The notes beneath the pieces are model-generated. The model was not told the DNA's origin. It saw nothing but the letters and a program-made list of their open reading frames with translations, and did not search any database. DNA of 64,000 nucleotides from Candidatus Symbiopectobacterium endolongispinus (GTDB taxonomy: Bacteria; Pseudomonadota; Gammaproteobacteria; Enterobacterales; Enterobacteriaceae): positions 186,001 through 250,000 of the forward strand of contig NZ_JAFJYB010000003.1 in the NCBI RefSeq assembly GCF_018777385.1, written 5' to 3'. The position numbers and the translations under genes were made by a program. Of the stretch, positions 11,235 through 20,485 are shown piece after piece; within the stretch, counting starts at the first letter, position 1, and the number at the start of each line of letters is the position of its first letter.

Positions 11235-12207
11235 TGCGTAGCGCGTCGGTTTATCGCTATAGCGTTCCGATGGACGCGGGCGTAGTGTTCGCAATCAGCG
11301 CCTAAAAACCCGCGAGGGGCTGATCCTGCACCTGCGCGATGGCGCGCACGAAGGCTGGGGTGAAGTCGCCCCGTTGCCGGAGTTCAGTCAGGAAACGCTG
11401 CCGCAAGCGCAGGCCGCCCTGAGTGCGACGCTGACACAGTGGCAAACGGGAGACGTGCCGGATGACGCCGCATTGCCACCGTCGGTGGCGTTCGGGCTAA
11501 GCTGTGCGCTTGCCGAGTGCGACGCGCGCTTGCCGCTGGCTGCTGATTACCGTAAAGCGCCGTTGTGCAGCGGCGATCCGGATGAGCTGTTTGCGCTGCT
11601 GCAAGGCATGCCGGGCGACAAAGTGGCGAAAATCAAGGTTGGGCTATACGAAGCGGTGCGTGACGGCATGATAGTCAATGTGTTGCTGGAAGCGCTGCCA
11701 GATTTGACGCTGCGTCTGGATGCCAATCGCAGTTGGACGCGTGTCAAAGCTGATGGTTTTGCACGCTATGTGGCGCCGGAACTGCGTTCACGCATTGCGT
11801 TTCTTGAAGAGCCGTGCAAAACCCGTGAAGAATCCCGTGCCTTTGCCCGTGACACCGGTATTGCTATCGCCTGGGATGAAAGCTTGCGTGAGGCCGATTT
11901 TCGCGTGCAAGCCGAGCCTGGCGTAAGCGCGATTATCATCAAGCCGACGCTGGTGGGCAGCCTGGCACGCTGCGAGCAGTTGGTGCGCGAGGCGCATCAG
12001 GCCGGTTTGACGGCGGTAGTCAGTTCCAGCATTGAGTCGAGTTTAGGGCTGACACAGTTGGCACGTATTGCCCAGTAGTTGACGCCGAATGTTGTTCCCG
12101 GTTTGGATACGCTGGATCTGATGCAGAGACAGGTGGTTCGCGCCTGGCCGGACAGTGTTCTGCCGCTGCAATCGTTGGAATCACTGGATAAGGTATGGCA
12201 GGCATAA
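11234..12207 (+). pseudogene. menC: o-succinylbenzoate synthase MenC, frameshift plus nonsense
   Basis: Enolase-superfamily dehydratase making o-succinylbenzoate. The ATG at 11234 directly follows menB and encodes [18 protein letters not shown]. One base is then missing near 11288-11291, after which another frame continues [11 protein letters not shown], matching the family. The enolase-fold residues are present: KIKVGLYE Lys, LDANRSW Asp, EEPCKT Glu, AWDESL Asp/Glu and IIIKPTLVG Lys. A second lesion, TAG at 12076-12078, stands where E. coli has Trp (ARIAAWLTP), after which the frame runs on as [16 protein letters not shown] to TAA at 12207. The gene end overlaps the menE start by 13 bases. 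Confidence 0.93.
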
Positions 12208-13601
12208 CGGACTGGCCCTGGCGATATTGGGCAGCGCGAAACCCGCAGGCGTTAGCGCTGACGGTGGAGGCGCAGGCATGGAGCTGGCAACGGCTGGCAT
12301 CGCATTGCACCGCCCTTGCCGCTGACTTTTCCCAGTAAGGGGTCAACCCTGACGATATCGTGGCACTGCGTGGGAAAAACAGCGCCGCGATGCTATTCAG
12401 CTATCTGGCGTTGCTGCAATGCGGTGCGCGGGTGTTGACGCTGAATCCGCAATTACCAGCGTCGCTGCTGTCCACACTGTTACCCTCGCTTGGCGTGGCG
12501 TATTTTCTTTCTGTCTCGCCGCCAGACGTTGACGTTCCGGTGCCATGCCATCCCCTTTATTATCCAGAGAGTTTCACTGCGGAGACGCCGTCAGAGCGAC
12601 AATCCCCTGAATGGCAGGCTTCACGCCTTGCCACCCTGACACTGACCTCCGGTTCCAGCGGGCTGCCGAAGGCGGTGGCGCATGCTTTCTCCGCCCATAT
12701 CGCCAGTGCGCAAGGGGTCATTGAACTGATGACCTTTACGGCGCAGGACAGTTGGTTGCTGTCGCTGCCCTTATTTCACGTATCAGGGCAAGGCATTGCC
12801 TGGCGCTGGCTGACGGCGGGAGCTCGGCTAGTGCTGCGCAGTGCGCAACCGTTGGAGCACGCGTTGCAGGATTGTTCGTATGCCTCACTGGTGCCGACGC
12901 AGTTGTGGCGGTTGTTGGCGCAAGGCAACTTGCCTGACGCGTTGAGCGCCGTGTTGCTCGGCGGTGCGGCGATTCCTCTGGAATTGACTCAGCAGGCTGA
13001 GGCTCGAGGTATTCGCTGCTGGTGCGGTTATGGCATGGCGGAAATGGCTTCAACGGTCTGTGCCAAACGGGCTGATGGCCAAGCTGGCGTCGGTCTTCCT
13101 TTACTGGCACGTGAAATAGCGGTGCAGGACGGGGAAATTTTGCTGCGCGGTGACAGCATGGCCGCAGGGTATTGGCGGGACGGTGCGTTGCTGCCGCTCA
13201 CAGACAGTGACGGTTGGTTCCATACGCGCGACAGCGGGGTGTTCCAACACAATGAGTGGCATGTGCTGGGGCGGTTGGACAATCAGTTTTTCAGCGGCGG
13301 TGAAGGTATCCAACCGGAAAATATTGAAGCGCTGCTGTTGGCGCATCCGAAGGTGCAACAGGCTTGCGTAGTGCCGGTGGCGGATGCCGAATTCGGTCAG
13401 CGTCCGGTGGCTGTAATAGACGTCTCCCCCGAGGTGACGCTTGCTGCTATCCGCGACTGGCTCACGCCGCAGTTAGCGGGCTTTCAACGGCCGGTCGCCT
13501 ACTACGCGTTGCCTGCCGAATTACACGGCGGCGGCCTCAAAATTGCGCGGGTACAGGTGCAAGCCTGGGCGGAAAAAATCTACCTCAATGACATGAATTA
13601 A
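12195..13601 (+). pseudogene. menE: O-succinylbenzoate-CoA ligase MenE, internal stop
   Basis: AMP-forming ligase that activates o-succinylbenzoate with CoA. Translation should start at ATG 12195 ([15 protein letters not shown], like E. coli SDWPWRHWR). TAA at 12336-12338 interrupts the frame after about 47 residues (DFSQ-stop-GVNPDD). The rest is open and carries the adenylate-forming signatures: TLTSGSSGLPK P-loop, CGYGMAEMAST, WFHTRDSG and the hinge GRLDNQFFSGGEG. The C-terminal catalytic Lys is probably in GGGLKIAR. Everything but the start is preserved, so the nonsense change looks recent. Confidence 0.92.
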
Positions 13602-13699
13602 GCGGTTTTTTTACGCGTTCGTTGATGATATTAATGCAATTTGTTGCTGGTTACTGGGGCTGATTCAGGTAAAATCCCTCAGATGCGATGTCTTGATTG

Positions 13700-13826
13700 T
13701 ATACCCGTCATACTTCACGCTGCAGATGTGTTGGCTGTGCTCGCTCACCCGAATCACTGACCTGAGTAAGCTCATCTGGATTCACTCCCTTGCCGCCTTC
13801 CTGCAACGCGAATTATTTAGGGTATA
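13700..13826. repeat. Intergenic palindromic repeat, TATACCC...GGGTATA (copy 1)
   Basis: A 127-bp element bounded by TATACCCGTCATACTTCA and GAATTATTTAGGGTATA. The arms near each end are inverted and imperfect (GCTGCAGATG against CTGCAACGCG), with TGAGTAAGCTCA inside. It belongs to a family of short repeats seen between genes in Serratia, Pectobacterium, Photorhabdus and related genomes. It lies between menE and yfaZ. Copies with the same ends occur at 49400-49487 and, more divergent, at 45021-45112. Confidence 0.75.
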
Positions 13827-13857
13827 GCGTTTAATGATCGATTTAAGGATAAACACA

Positions 13858-14400
13858 ATGAAAAAGATTGCGATTGCCCTGGCAGGCAGCTTGCTGCTGG
13901 CAACAGCAACGGCTCAGGCTACCAGCCTCTCCGGGGAAGCTAGCGATGACTATGCGGGCGCGAGCGCGGGCTTTGGTCTGGGCGTTCCTGGTCTCGGCGC
14001 TAACGTCAGTTACGGTCATGGTAAAGACAATAATGACGTGTACGGTTTCGGCTTGGGCTATACGCTGCCGCTGGGTGCGGCATCACTGACTGTGGGCGGC
14101 AAAGCGCTCTATTTGAACCAGCAACACGCGACCGACGGTTATGGTGTGGCGCTGGGTGGTGGGTTGCAGTTCCCGATCAACCGCTATTTCTCTCTGTATG
14201 GTGAAGGGTATTATGCGCCGGACACGTTCTCCAGCCATATCGATCACTATGTAGAAGCAAAATGCGGCGTGCGCTGGCAGGTGTTACGCCCGCTTAATCT
14301 GGATCTTGGCTACCGTTATATCAATATCGGTGGCGAAAGCGGACGCTCTGATAACAAAGTGGCCGATACGTTCTACCTGGGCGCAGGCTTTAATTTCTAA
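13858..14400 (+). CDS. yfaZ: YfaZ family outer-membrane protein
   Basis: Function unknown; the family is predicted to form a small outer-membrane beta-barrel. The ATG at 13858 is preferred over the in-frame ATG at 13834 because AAGGATAAACACA precedes it and it begins a clean signal peptide (MKKIAIALAGSLLLATATAQA, about 21 residues). The 180-residue product has alternating hydrophobic and glycine-rich strands and ends with Phe (LGAGFNF), the usual barrel sorting signal. In E. coli yfaZ sits next to yfaY, and here only tyrP lies between them. No lesion is seen. Confidence 0.85.
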   Translation: MKKIAIALAGSLLLATATAQATSLSGEASDDYAGASAGFGLGVPGLGANVSYGHGKDNNDVYGFGLGYTLPLGAASLTVGGKALYLNQQHATDGYGVALGGGLQFPINRYFSLYGEGYYAPDTFSSHIDHYVEAKCGVRWQVLRPLNLDLGYRYINIGGESGRSDNKVADTFYLGAGFNF

Positions 14401-14419
14401 ATCAACGCGTAGCGTCATA

Positions 14420-14453
14420 AAAAATGGGTGTTCGCAGAGCGACACCCATTTTT
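14420..14453. terminator. Bidirectional terminator between yfaZ and tyrP
   Basis: A 12-bp perfect stem (AAAAATGGGTGT / ACACCCATTTTT) with a 10-base loop. It gives a T-run on both strands and lies between the converging 3' ends of yfaZ and tyrP. Confidence 0.85.
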
Positions 14454-14487
14454 GTTGGGCGTTAGTTAGCCCTAATAGAATAGGCGA

Positions 14488-15702
14488 TCAGCCTACCGTC
14501 GGCAGCCAGCCACTCGCCATGGCGCACTGTATGGCAATAATGTCGATACCGCATAAAAACACCAGCAGTAATGCCGGTGTACCACCCGGCGTCGATGCAC
14601 CCACCTGGTGCTGTTGCCGCACGCGCCAACTGAGCAGCGCTGGAATTAACAACGCCAGCACCGCGAGCGCAATGGCGGCATAACCCAGCGCCATGACAAA
14701 TCCTTGCGGATAGAACAACGCAAAAATCAGCGGCGGCATAAACGTCAGTGCACCCGTTTGTAGTCGTCCACGCGCCGTATTCTTGCGTTTGAACAAATCG
14801 GCAAGATAGTCAAACAGACCAAGTGCCACGCCAAGGAAGGGGGTTGCCAGCGCCAGATCGGCGAAAAGGTGGACCGCAACTTCTACGTGAGGGGAGGCAA
14901 CCAACGTTCGGATCGCTTGCATCAGCCCATTTAAACCGGCTTGCTGCGCCAGGATCGCCGTGAAGGTGTTGCCACTCAGCGCGCCAAGCGTTGCCAGTTG
15001 CCAGTTGCCAGAACAGATACACAAACAGCGGTATGGCGCTGCCGATGATAAAGATACGGCGCAGCTTGCGGCTATCTCCCCCATGTAATGCACAATGCTG
15101 GGAATGCTGTCGTGGAAGCCAAATGACGTCAGTACCACAGGCAGTGCGGAGAGCGTGAGTCCTTGTTGCAGCGGGAGTGTCAGCAGGTTCTGTTTTTCGA
15201 CGTGCGGAATCATCATCCCCAGCATGACCAGCAGCATCAGCAATTTTCCACTAAACAGCAGACGGTTAAAGAAATCGACCGACGTGGTACCGATGCACAC
15301 CACGCTGCCCGCAAGCAGGGTAAACAGCAGAATACCCGCAGATGATGGGAGCGCGTAGCCACTCCACTGGTGCAGGCTGCTTGCCAGCAGTTCGCCAGCG
15401 CCACTGATATAGGCGGCTGTGAGGGCATACATCAAAAACAGCATACTGAAGCCCGTGAGTCACTGGCCCCACTGACCCAGATAAATTTTTGCCAGCGTGC
15501 CCAAACCGGTATGGGATGGCTGATATTGATAGACTTCGACCAATAATAACGCGCTGTAGCACATCAGCAGCCACAGGCTCAACAAGATAGCGAAGGTGAC
15601 GCCGAAACCCACGCCTGAGGTTGCCAACGGCATGACGAGCATACCTGCGCCAATGGTGGTGCCCGCGACGATAAATATGCTGCCAAATGTACGATTTTTC
15701 AC
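14488..15702 (-). pseudogene. tyrP: Tyrosine-specific permease TyrP with three lesions
   Basis: Inner-membrane proton symporter for tyrosine in the aromatic amino acid permease family. The N-terminus ([20 protein letters not shown]) and most of the chain match E. coli TyrP closely. TGA at 15462-15460 replaces the Trp of GQWLTGFSM, truncating the product at 80 residues. Further down, a C5/G5 run at 15078-15082 has shifted frame, garbling a stretch that another frame shows as [16 protein letters not shown] third copy of the 7-bp unit TTGCCAG at 14991-15011 shifts the frame back. The C-terminal membrane helices are intact. A terminator follows at 14420-14453. Confidence 0.93.
14991..15011. repeat. 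Three tandem copies of a 7-bp unit inside tyrP
   Basis: TTGCCAG occurs three times head to tail. The intact family sequence (FWQLATLG) needs only two copies. The extra unit shifts frame by +1 and cancels the upstream shift at 15078-15082. Confidence 0.85.
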
Positions 15703-15908
15703 CCTTTCTCCTGAGTGTGATGCTATCTCTTTTTCTTATGGCAGCGCAGACTAGAGTATTCCGTAAGGTATGTCAAAACGCCGTTAAGACGGCTGTAAAG
15801 TTGACGTTACGATTTAGGCGCTTTCACAAAAAGTAGGTGGCGGTGAGCGCGGTGATTGTCTTTCTGCGAGGGAGTTTTTACAGTGAAAGAAAAACACAGG
15901 AGTAGCAC

Positions 15909-16969
15909 ATGCTGAGGGTGGAGATGTTGTGTACCGGAGACGAAGTGCTCCACGGACAGATTCTGGATACTAATGCGGCCTGGGGCCCACCAGTGACGAT
16001 CTGAGCGCATTGGCGGCCGCAACGGCGGCGGGCGAAGGGCTGATAGAGCACCCCGAGTGGATTGCACGCATGGAGGCGTTTTTCACTGAGCGCGGCCGGG
16101 TAATGGCACCAAGCAATCGTAAACAGGCGCAAATTCCGGCCAGTGCCGAGGTGGTGGATAACCCGATAGGGACAGCGTGCGGGTTTATGTTAACGCTGAA
16201 TCGTTGCCTGATGTTCTTTACGCCCGGCGTACCGTCCGAATTTAAACGGATGGTGGATGAGCAGATTGTGCCGCGTCTGCGCGAGCGTTTTTCTGTGGCA
16301 TCAGCACCGCTGTGTCTGCGCTTGACCACCTTCGGCCGCTCAGAGAGCGATTTGGCAAACCAGCTCGACACCCTGCCGCTGCCGGAAGGGGTAGTGTTGG
16401 GCTACCGTTCCTCCATGCCGATCATTGAACTGAAACTGACCGGTCCGGCGTCGCAGCGAGCAGCGATGGAATCCGCATGGGAGACGGTGCGCTCAGTGGC
16501 GGGTGAAAATGCATTGTTTGAAGGAACGCAAGGTTTACCTGCCCAACTGGCGCAGCGCTTGGCCGAGAAAGGCTTGACGTTGGCGGTCGGGGAATCGTTT
16601 ACCGCTGGTCTGCTTCATTGGCAGTTGAATGCCGCACAAGTGCCGCTTAGCGGTGGGGCGCTGTGGTCGCAGACGCCATTTGCCACGCTGACCGTGCTGG
16701 CGAAGGTGGCAAACCGCCTGGCTGACGAGCATCAATCTTCACTGGCGCTGGTGGTGAGCGATCGTCAGGACGATCGTTTATCCCTTGCATTGCACACTCC
16801 GCAGGGCACTTTTGCTCGGGCGATTTCGTTTAATGTGACGCGCTATAGCCTGCAAACCCATCAGGAAGTGGTTGCCATTCTGGCGATGAACATGCTGCGC
16901 CGCTTGCTGAACGGCTGGTCACCGTATGGCGGGCATGGCTGGATCTCGGTGGTGGAAACATTAGAGTAG
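15909..16969 (+). pseudogene. yfaY: CinA-like protein YfaY with internal deletion
   Basis: CinA/molybdopterin-binding-like protein related to competence-damage and NMN-deamidase families; the role of YfaY itself is not established. ATG 15909, preceded by AGGAG, gives [19 protein letters not shown] up to DTNAAW. It then meets [14 protein letters not shown] in a different frame near 15981-15984. E. coli YfaY has about 45 residues between these points, so roughly 135 bases have been deleted together with a frame change. The remaining 300 residues (MAPSNRKQ, CGFMLTLNRCLMFFTPGVPSEFK, LRLTTFGRSE) are open to TAG at 16969. Confidence 0.9.
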
Positions 16970-17296
16970 GCACCCTAGGTGCAAAAGCGATTTATGTCAC
17001 TGATTGGCTTGTTTTCGTGCGCGAATATTGCCGTGTTTCTCTGCTAACGGCGTAGCACGCGCCCGACGAGGGGTGTGCCGTCGCCCACACCCCTCGATCC
17101 CGCGCTTTTTGCGCAATGATGCCGCTGTGCGGTACCTTCGCAAACGGGGTCGCCGGACGGACCGCGCCTGACGTGCTCCCGGCACGGCAGGCGCTTTCGC
17201 CGCATCCCTACGGCTCATCCTGGCGTTCCCCTTATTGCTCAGCATCATTGGACGCGGGGGAGGTCAAGACCTTAAAACCTCATACAACAACGCGGA
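16970..17296. other. GC-rich intergenic block without a recognised gene
   Basis: This 327-bp gap between the converging yfaY and cnoX genes is GC-rich and holds a perfect 10-bp inverted repeat at 17068-17095 (GAGGGGTGTG / CACACCCCTC, 8-base loop). Open frames exist on both strands but are arginine-rich and low in complexity, and they look like translations of a non-coding repeat. It marks the junction where gene order departs from E. coli, so it may be the scar of a rearrangement or a non-autonomous repeat. Confidence 0.5.
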
Positions 17297-18174
17297 TTAA
17301 TACAGTAGCGCGTATAGCTGTCTACGATAGCGCGAGGCGAGCGCATAACCTGTCCCCAGAGCCGCCAGAATATCCATCATGGTTTTTCGTGCGTTGCCGT
17401 CGGCGGCAGCCAGATCCTTTTTCAGCATCACCATCAGGCTTTCCAGCGCTTCTTCATTACGTCCTACCTGATGCAACTGCAACGCCAGTTTCACTGCCAG
17501 TTCCGCGTTGTTGGGGTCGGCAGCAAGCTGTTGCTGTAACTGCTGAATCTCCGGCGTGTCAGCGGCTTGCTTGAGTAATTCAATCTGTGCCACCAGACTG
17601 TGATAACGCGTGTCCTGATCCTGCAACGGGATGGTGTCCAGTACCGCTTGCGCATCGTCGCTGCGGTTCAATTGAATCTGCACTTCGGCCAGCATCAGGC
17701 CGATATCGCTGCGCTGCTGGCTTAACTGCAGGCGTCTTTCAACAGCGTCAGCGCTGCTGGGAGATCGCCTTCCTGAATACGCTGCTGCGCTTCTGCCACT
17801 TTCAGCTCTTCTTCACGCGGCAACACCCGTTGCAGCAGTTCGCGGATCGCCTCTTCTGGCTGTGGCCCCTGGAAACCGTCCAGCTGCTGGCCGTCTTTAA
17901 ACAGATAAACCGTCGGAATGGCGCGCAAACCAAACTGCGCCGCAACGCGCTGCTCGGCATCACAATCTACCTGCGCCAGAATAAACTGACCGGCATATTC
18001 CTGTGCCAGTTTGTGCAGCACTGGCGTGAGCGCCTGGCAGTGTTGACTGCGTTCTGACCAGAAATAAAACAGCACCGGCAGTTGCATGGATTGTTCCAAC
18101 AACTGGTGCAGGTTGGTCTCGTTAACATCCATCACGCTCGCGTAATGGGCGGTGTTGGCATTAGGGTCTAGCAT
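17297..18174 (-). pseudogene. cnoX: Thioredoxin-like chaperedoxin CnoX (YbbN), single-base deletion
   Basis: CnoX pairs a thioredoxin-fold domain with a tetratricopeptide-like domain and holds proteins for GroEL and DnaK under oxidative stress. ATG 18174, preceded by GAGAGA, starts the first frame; the thioredoxin domain shows [16 protein letters not shown] and [15 protein letters not shown]. The frame stops at KDACS. One base is missing near 17729-17732, where KDAWQLS is expected. The second frame continues with the TPR part ([18 protein letters not shown]...[15 protein letters not shown]) to RRQLYALLY, the E. coli C-terminus. The SEC-type active-site region has SQHC rather than CGPC, as in E. 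coli. Confidence 0.92.
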
Positions 18175-18302
18175 GGCAGTCTCTCTCATCCGTTTCAGGG
18201 ATAAATGGGAGCGAATAACGCCATTTCAAGCAGTTGTAACGTCCATCGTTCCGCCGTTTCGTAGGCGGAATCGTGATGGTTATGGGTCAATAGTATATGT
18301 CG

Positions 18303-19091
18303 TTAATCAAGAACGGGTGCGCAATATCCCATCCATCCATCCATCCAGCGGGCGGGTAACAGGCGGCGCAGTACGGTGAGCGCATGTGCCACCAGCGTTA
18401 CCGGGTAGCGCAGTTTCGGGCGCGGGCTTTCCAGCGCATGGCGCAATTTAGGAAGTATAGCTTCGGGCGGCAGGGTAAAACGCCGGGCGATTCCGGGGTT
18501 AGTGACGGGCGCTTCCGCCTGCATTTGCGATACATTATCAGTAAAGCGCGTGGCGATTGACCCGGGTTCTATCAGGCTGACCAGCAACCCACTGCCGTGT
18601 AGTTCCATGCGCAGCGTGTCCGACCAGGCTTCCAGCGCATATTTGCTGGCTGCGTAGGCGCCGCGTCCTGGCGTGGCGACAAATCCCATCACGGAACTGG
18701 TCTGGATAATGCGCCCTTCGCCGTGTGGCAGCATGGCGGGCAGTAAGCGCTGCGTCAGTTGGTGCGTGCCAAACAGGTTGCTGGAAAACTGTTGTTCGAG
18801 TTGCTGACGCGAGATGGTGTTCAGTGGGTCATAAACCCCGTAACCTGCGTTATTAAACAGCCCGTACAATCGATTGCCGATCAGCGCGATAACCTGCTCG
18901 GCCGCTGCATCTACGCTGTCGGGATCGTCTAAATCCAGTGCGATCCCTTCAAGTCCCAGCGTGTTCATGCGCTGCACATCCTAGGCGCGGCGGCAGGCGG
19001 CCAGCACCAGATAGCCGCGCTGGCGTAAGTCCAATGCCGCAATCAAGCCAATACCGCTGGAGCAACCGGTAATCAAAACCGTTTTTTGCAT
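18303..19091 (-). pseudogene. ybbO: Short-chain dehydrogenase YbbO, nonsense codon and 3' slippage
   Basis: NADP-dependent SDR with aldehyde reductase activity in E. coli. ATG 19091 starts MQKTVLITGCSSGIG, the cofactor-binding TGxxxGIG. TAG at 18983-18981 interrupts the frame after ACRRA, and the same frame goes on DVQRMNTLGLEG with the SDR motifs NNAGYG, SSVMG and the catalytic YAASK. Near the 3' end four copies of CCAT (18329-18344) shift the last residues (RWMDGWMGY...). Removing one copy would give RWMDGILRTRS, close in length to E. coli. The gene is divergent to none and lies between cnoX and tesA as in E. coli. Confidence 0.9.
18329..18344. repeat. Tetranucleotide run (CCAT)4 at the end of ybbO
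   Basis: Four tandem CCAT units plus a partial fifth. One unit fewer would restore a shorter, E. coli-like C-terminus in ybbO, so this is a likely slippage site. Confidence 0.6.
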
Positions 19092-19162
19092 AACTTTACC
19101 TAAGTAAAAAGTCCTATTTTTCAAGAGTCATGGTTAACTAGCAATGAGACGCAAATAAGCGG

Positions 19163-19831
19163 TCACAGATTCACTAACGGTTTAAGCTGTTTTGCCATAC
19201 AGTCGGCAATGAACGGCTGCGCTTCGCGTGTGGGATGGATACCATCGTCTTGCATCCATTCCGGCTTAAGATAAACCTGTTCCATAAAGAACGGCACCAG
19301 CGGGATGGAAAATTGCTGCGACAGTCGCGGGTAAATGGCGCTGAACGTGTTGGTATAGCGCTGACCGTAGTTGGCTGGCAGGCGGATTTGCATCAGCAAG
19401 GGCTGAGCATTAGCCGCTTTCACCTGATTGATGATAGTGGTCAGATCCTGTTCGATGGTCGGAGGCGAAAAGCCGCGCAGGCCATCATTGCCGCCCATTT
19501 CGATCAGCACCCAGCGTGGCTGATGTTGTTGAAGCAGTGCTGGTAAGCGCGCCAGCCCTTGTGACGCGGTATCGCCGCTGATGCTGGCGTTGACAATTGT
19601 TATGCCGTCAGGGCCCGCTTTTTGCCATTGATCATTGAGCAGAGCGGGCCAGGCGGAAGCCGCGGGCATGCGATAGCCAGCGCTCAGGCTGTCTCCCAAT
19701 ACCAGGAGCGTTTCCGCCGCAAAGGCGCGGGCGCTGAGTAATCCCAGCAGCAAAAGGATGTAGGTATGTCTTTGAATGGCGTCTCTTCGGCAGCCACCGC
19801 GTCGGCGGAAAATATTCTGGAAGTTCATCAT
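19163..19831 (-). CDS. tesA: Periplasmic acyl-CoA thioesterase I / lysophospholipase TesA
   Basis: SGNH-hydrolase that cleaves acyl thioesters and lysophospholipids in the periplasm. The product is 222 residues with a signal peptide (hydrophobic LLLLGLLSARAFA), block I GDSLSAGYR carrying the Ser nucleophile, block III MGGNDG, and block V DDGIHP carrying the Asp and His. The N-terminus ([20 protein letters not shown]) is longer and more basic than in E. coli. Its first 66 bases overlap the divergent ybbA gene, so the two starts are locked together. Cys replaces the usual Trp in FIADCMAKQ. Otherwise it looks functional. Confidence 0.9.
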   Translation of the reverse strand: MMNFQNIFRRRGGCRRDAIQRHTYILLLLGLLSARAFAAETLLVLGDSLSAGYRMPAASAWPALLNDQWQKAGPDGITIVNASISGDTASQGLARLPALLQQHQPRWVLIEMGGNDGLRGFSPPTIEQDLTTIINQVKAANAQPLLMQIRLPANYGQRYTNTFSAIYPRLSQQFSIPLVPFFMEQVYLKPEWMQDDGIHPTREAQPFIADCMAKQLKPLVNL

Positions 19832-20485
19832 TTAAGTAAGCACATCGGTCAGGGTGAACATCGGCTTTCCATCCTCACCGGAGTTGAGCTGGTTGTCAAA
19901 CCCGCGCAGTCGATTGCGCTGATCGGTGAGTCCGGTTCGGGAAAATCGACGCTGCTGGGAATCCTCGCTGGGCTGGATGACGGTAGTGAAGGTGATGTCA
20001 AACTGCTTGGCGAATCGTTGGGTGCCATGGATGAAGATGGGCGTGCTGCGCTGCGTACCCGCGATGTCGGATTTGTGTTTCAGGCGTTTATGTTAGTGCC
20101 GACGCTGAATGCGCTGGAGAATGTGCAGTTTCCTGCACTGCTACGCGGTGAAAGTGATGCTCAAAGCCGTGCGCAGGCAGAACAGTTGTTGCGTCAGTTG
20201 GGATTGGGTGAGCGCTTGCACCATTTGCCCGCGCAGCTATCCGGCGGTGAGCAGCAGCGTGTCGCGATCGCGCGCGCCTTTAGTGGACGGCCCAGAGTGC
20301 TGTTTGCGGATGAACCGACCGGCAATCTGGATCGCAAAACCGGTGAGCGCATCGTGGATCTGTTGTTTTCGCTTAATCGTGATTACGCCACCACACTGAT
20401 CCTGGTTACCCACGATGAGCAGTTGGCGGCACGCTGCGAACGGCGTTTGCGGCGGCTGGACGGCAAATTGCAGGAGGTGGCATGA
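19766..20485 (+). CDS. ybbA: ABC transporter ATP-binding protein YbbA
   Basis: Cytoplasmic ATPase of a MacB/LolD-type ABC system paired with the permease YbbP. The 239 residues show Walker [10 protein letters not shown], the Q-loop VFQAFM, the signature LSGGEQQR, Walker B VLFADEP and the switch His in VTHDEQ. The ATG at 19766 is preceded by AAGGATGTAGGT. It overlaps tesA at the 5' end and ybbP at the 3' end (ATGA), indicating a ybbAP operon. The ATPase is intact, whereas its permease partner is broken. Confidence 0.94.
   Translation: MSLNGVSSAATASAENILEVHHLSKHIGQGEHRLSILTGVELVVKPAQSIALIGESGSGKSTLLGILAGLDDGSEGDVKLLGESLGAMDEDGRAALRTRDVGFVFQAFMLVPTLNALENVQFPALLRGESDAQSRAQAEQLLRQLGLGERLHHLPAQLSGGEQQRVAIARAFSGRPRVLFADEPTGNLDRKTGERIVDLLFSLNRDYATTLILVTHDEQLAARCERRLRRLDGKLQEVA

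Noticed and set aside
10326-11294. Long minus-strand open frame of about 320 codons opposite menB
   Set aside because: It is the mirror of a conserved, intact menB in a GC-rich codon pattern; the protein has no family resemblance and no ribosome site.
16997-17248. Arginine-rich small protein on the minus strand
   Set aside because: It overlaps a perfect hairpin, has biased low-complexity composition, and is better seen as translation of a non-coding repeat.
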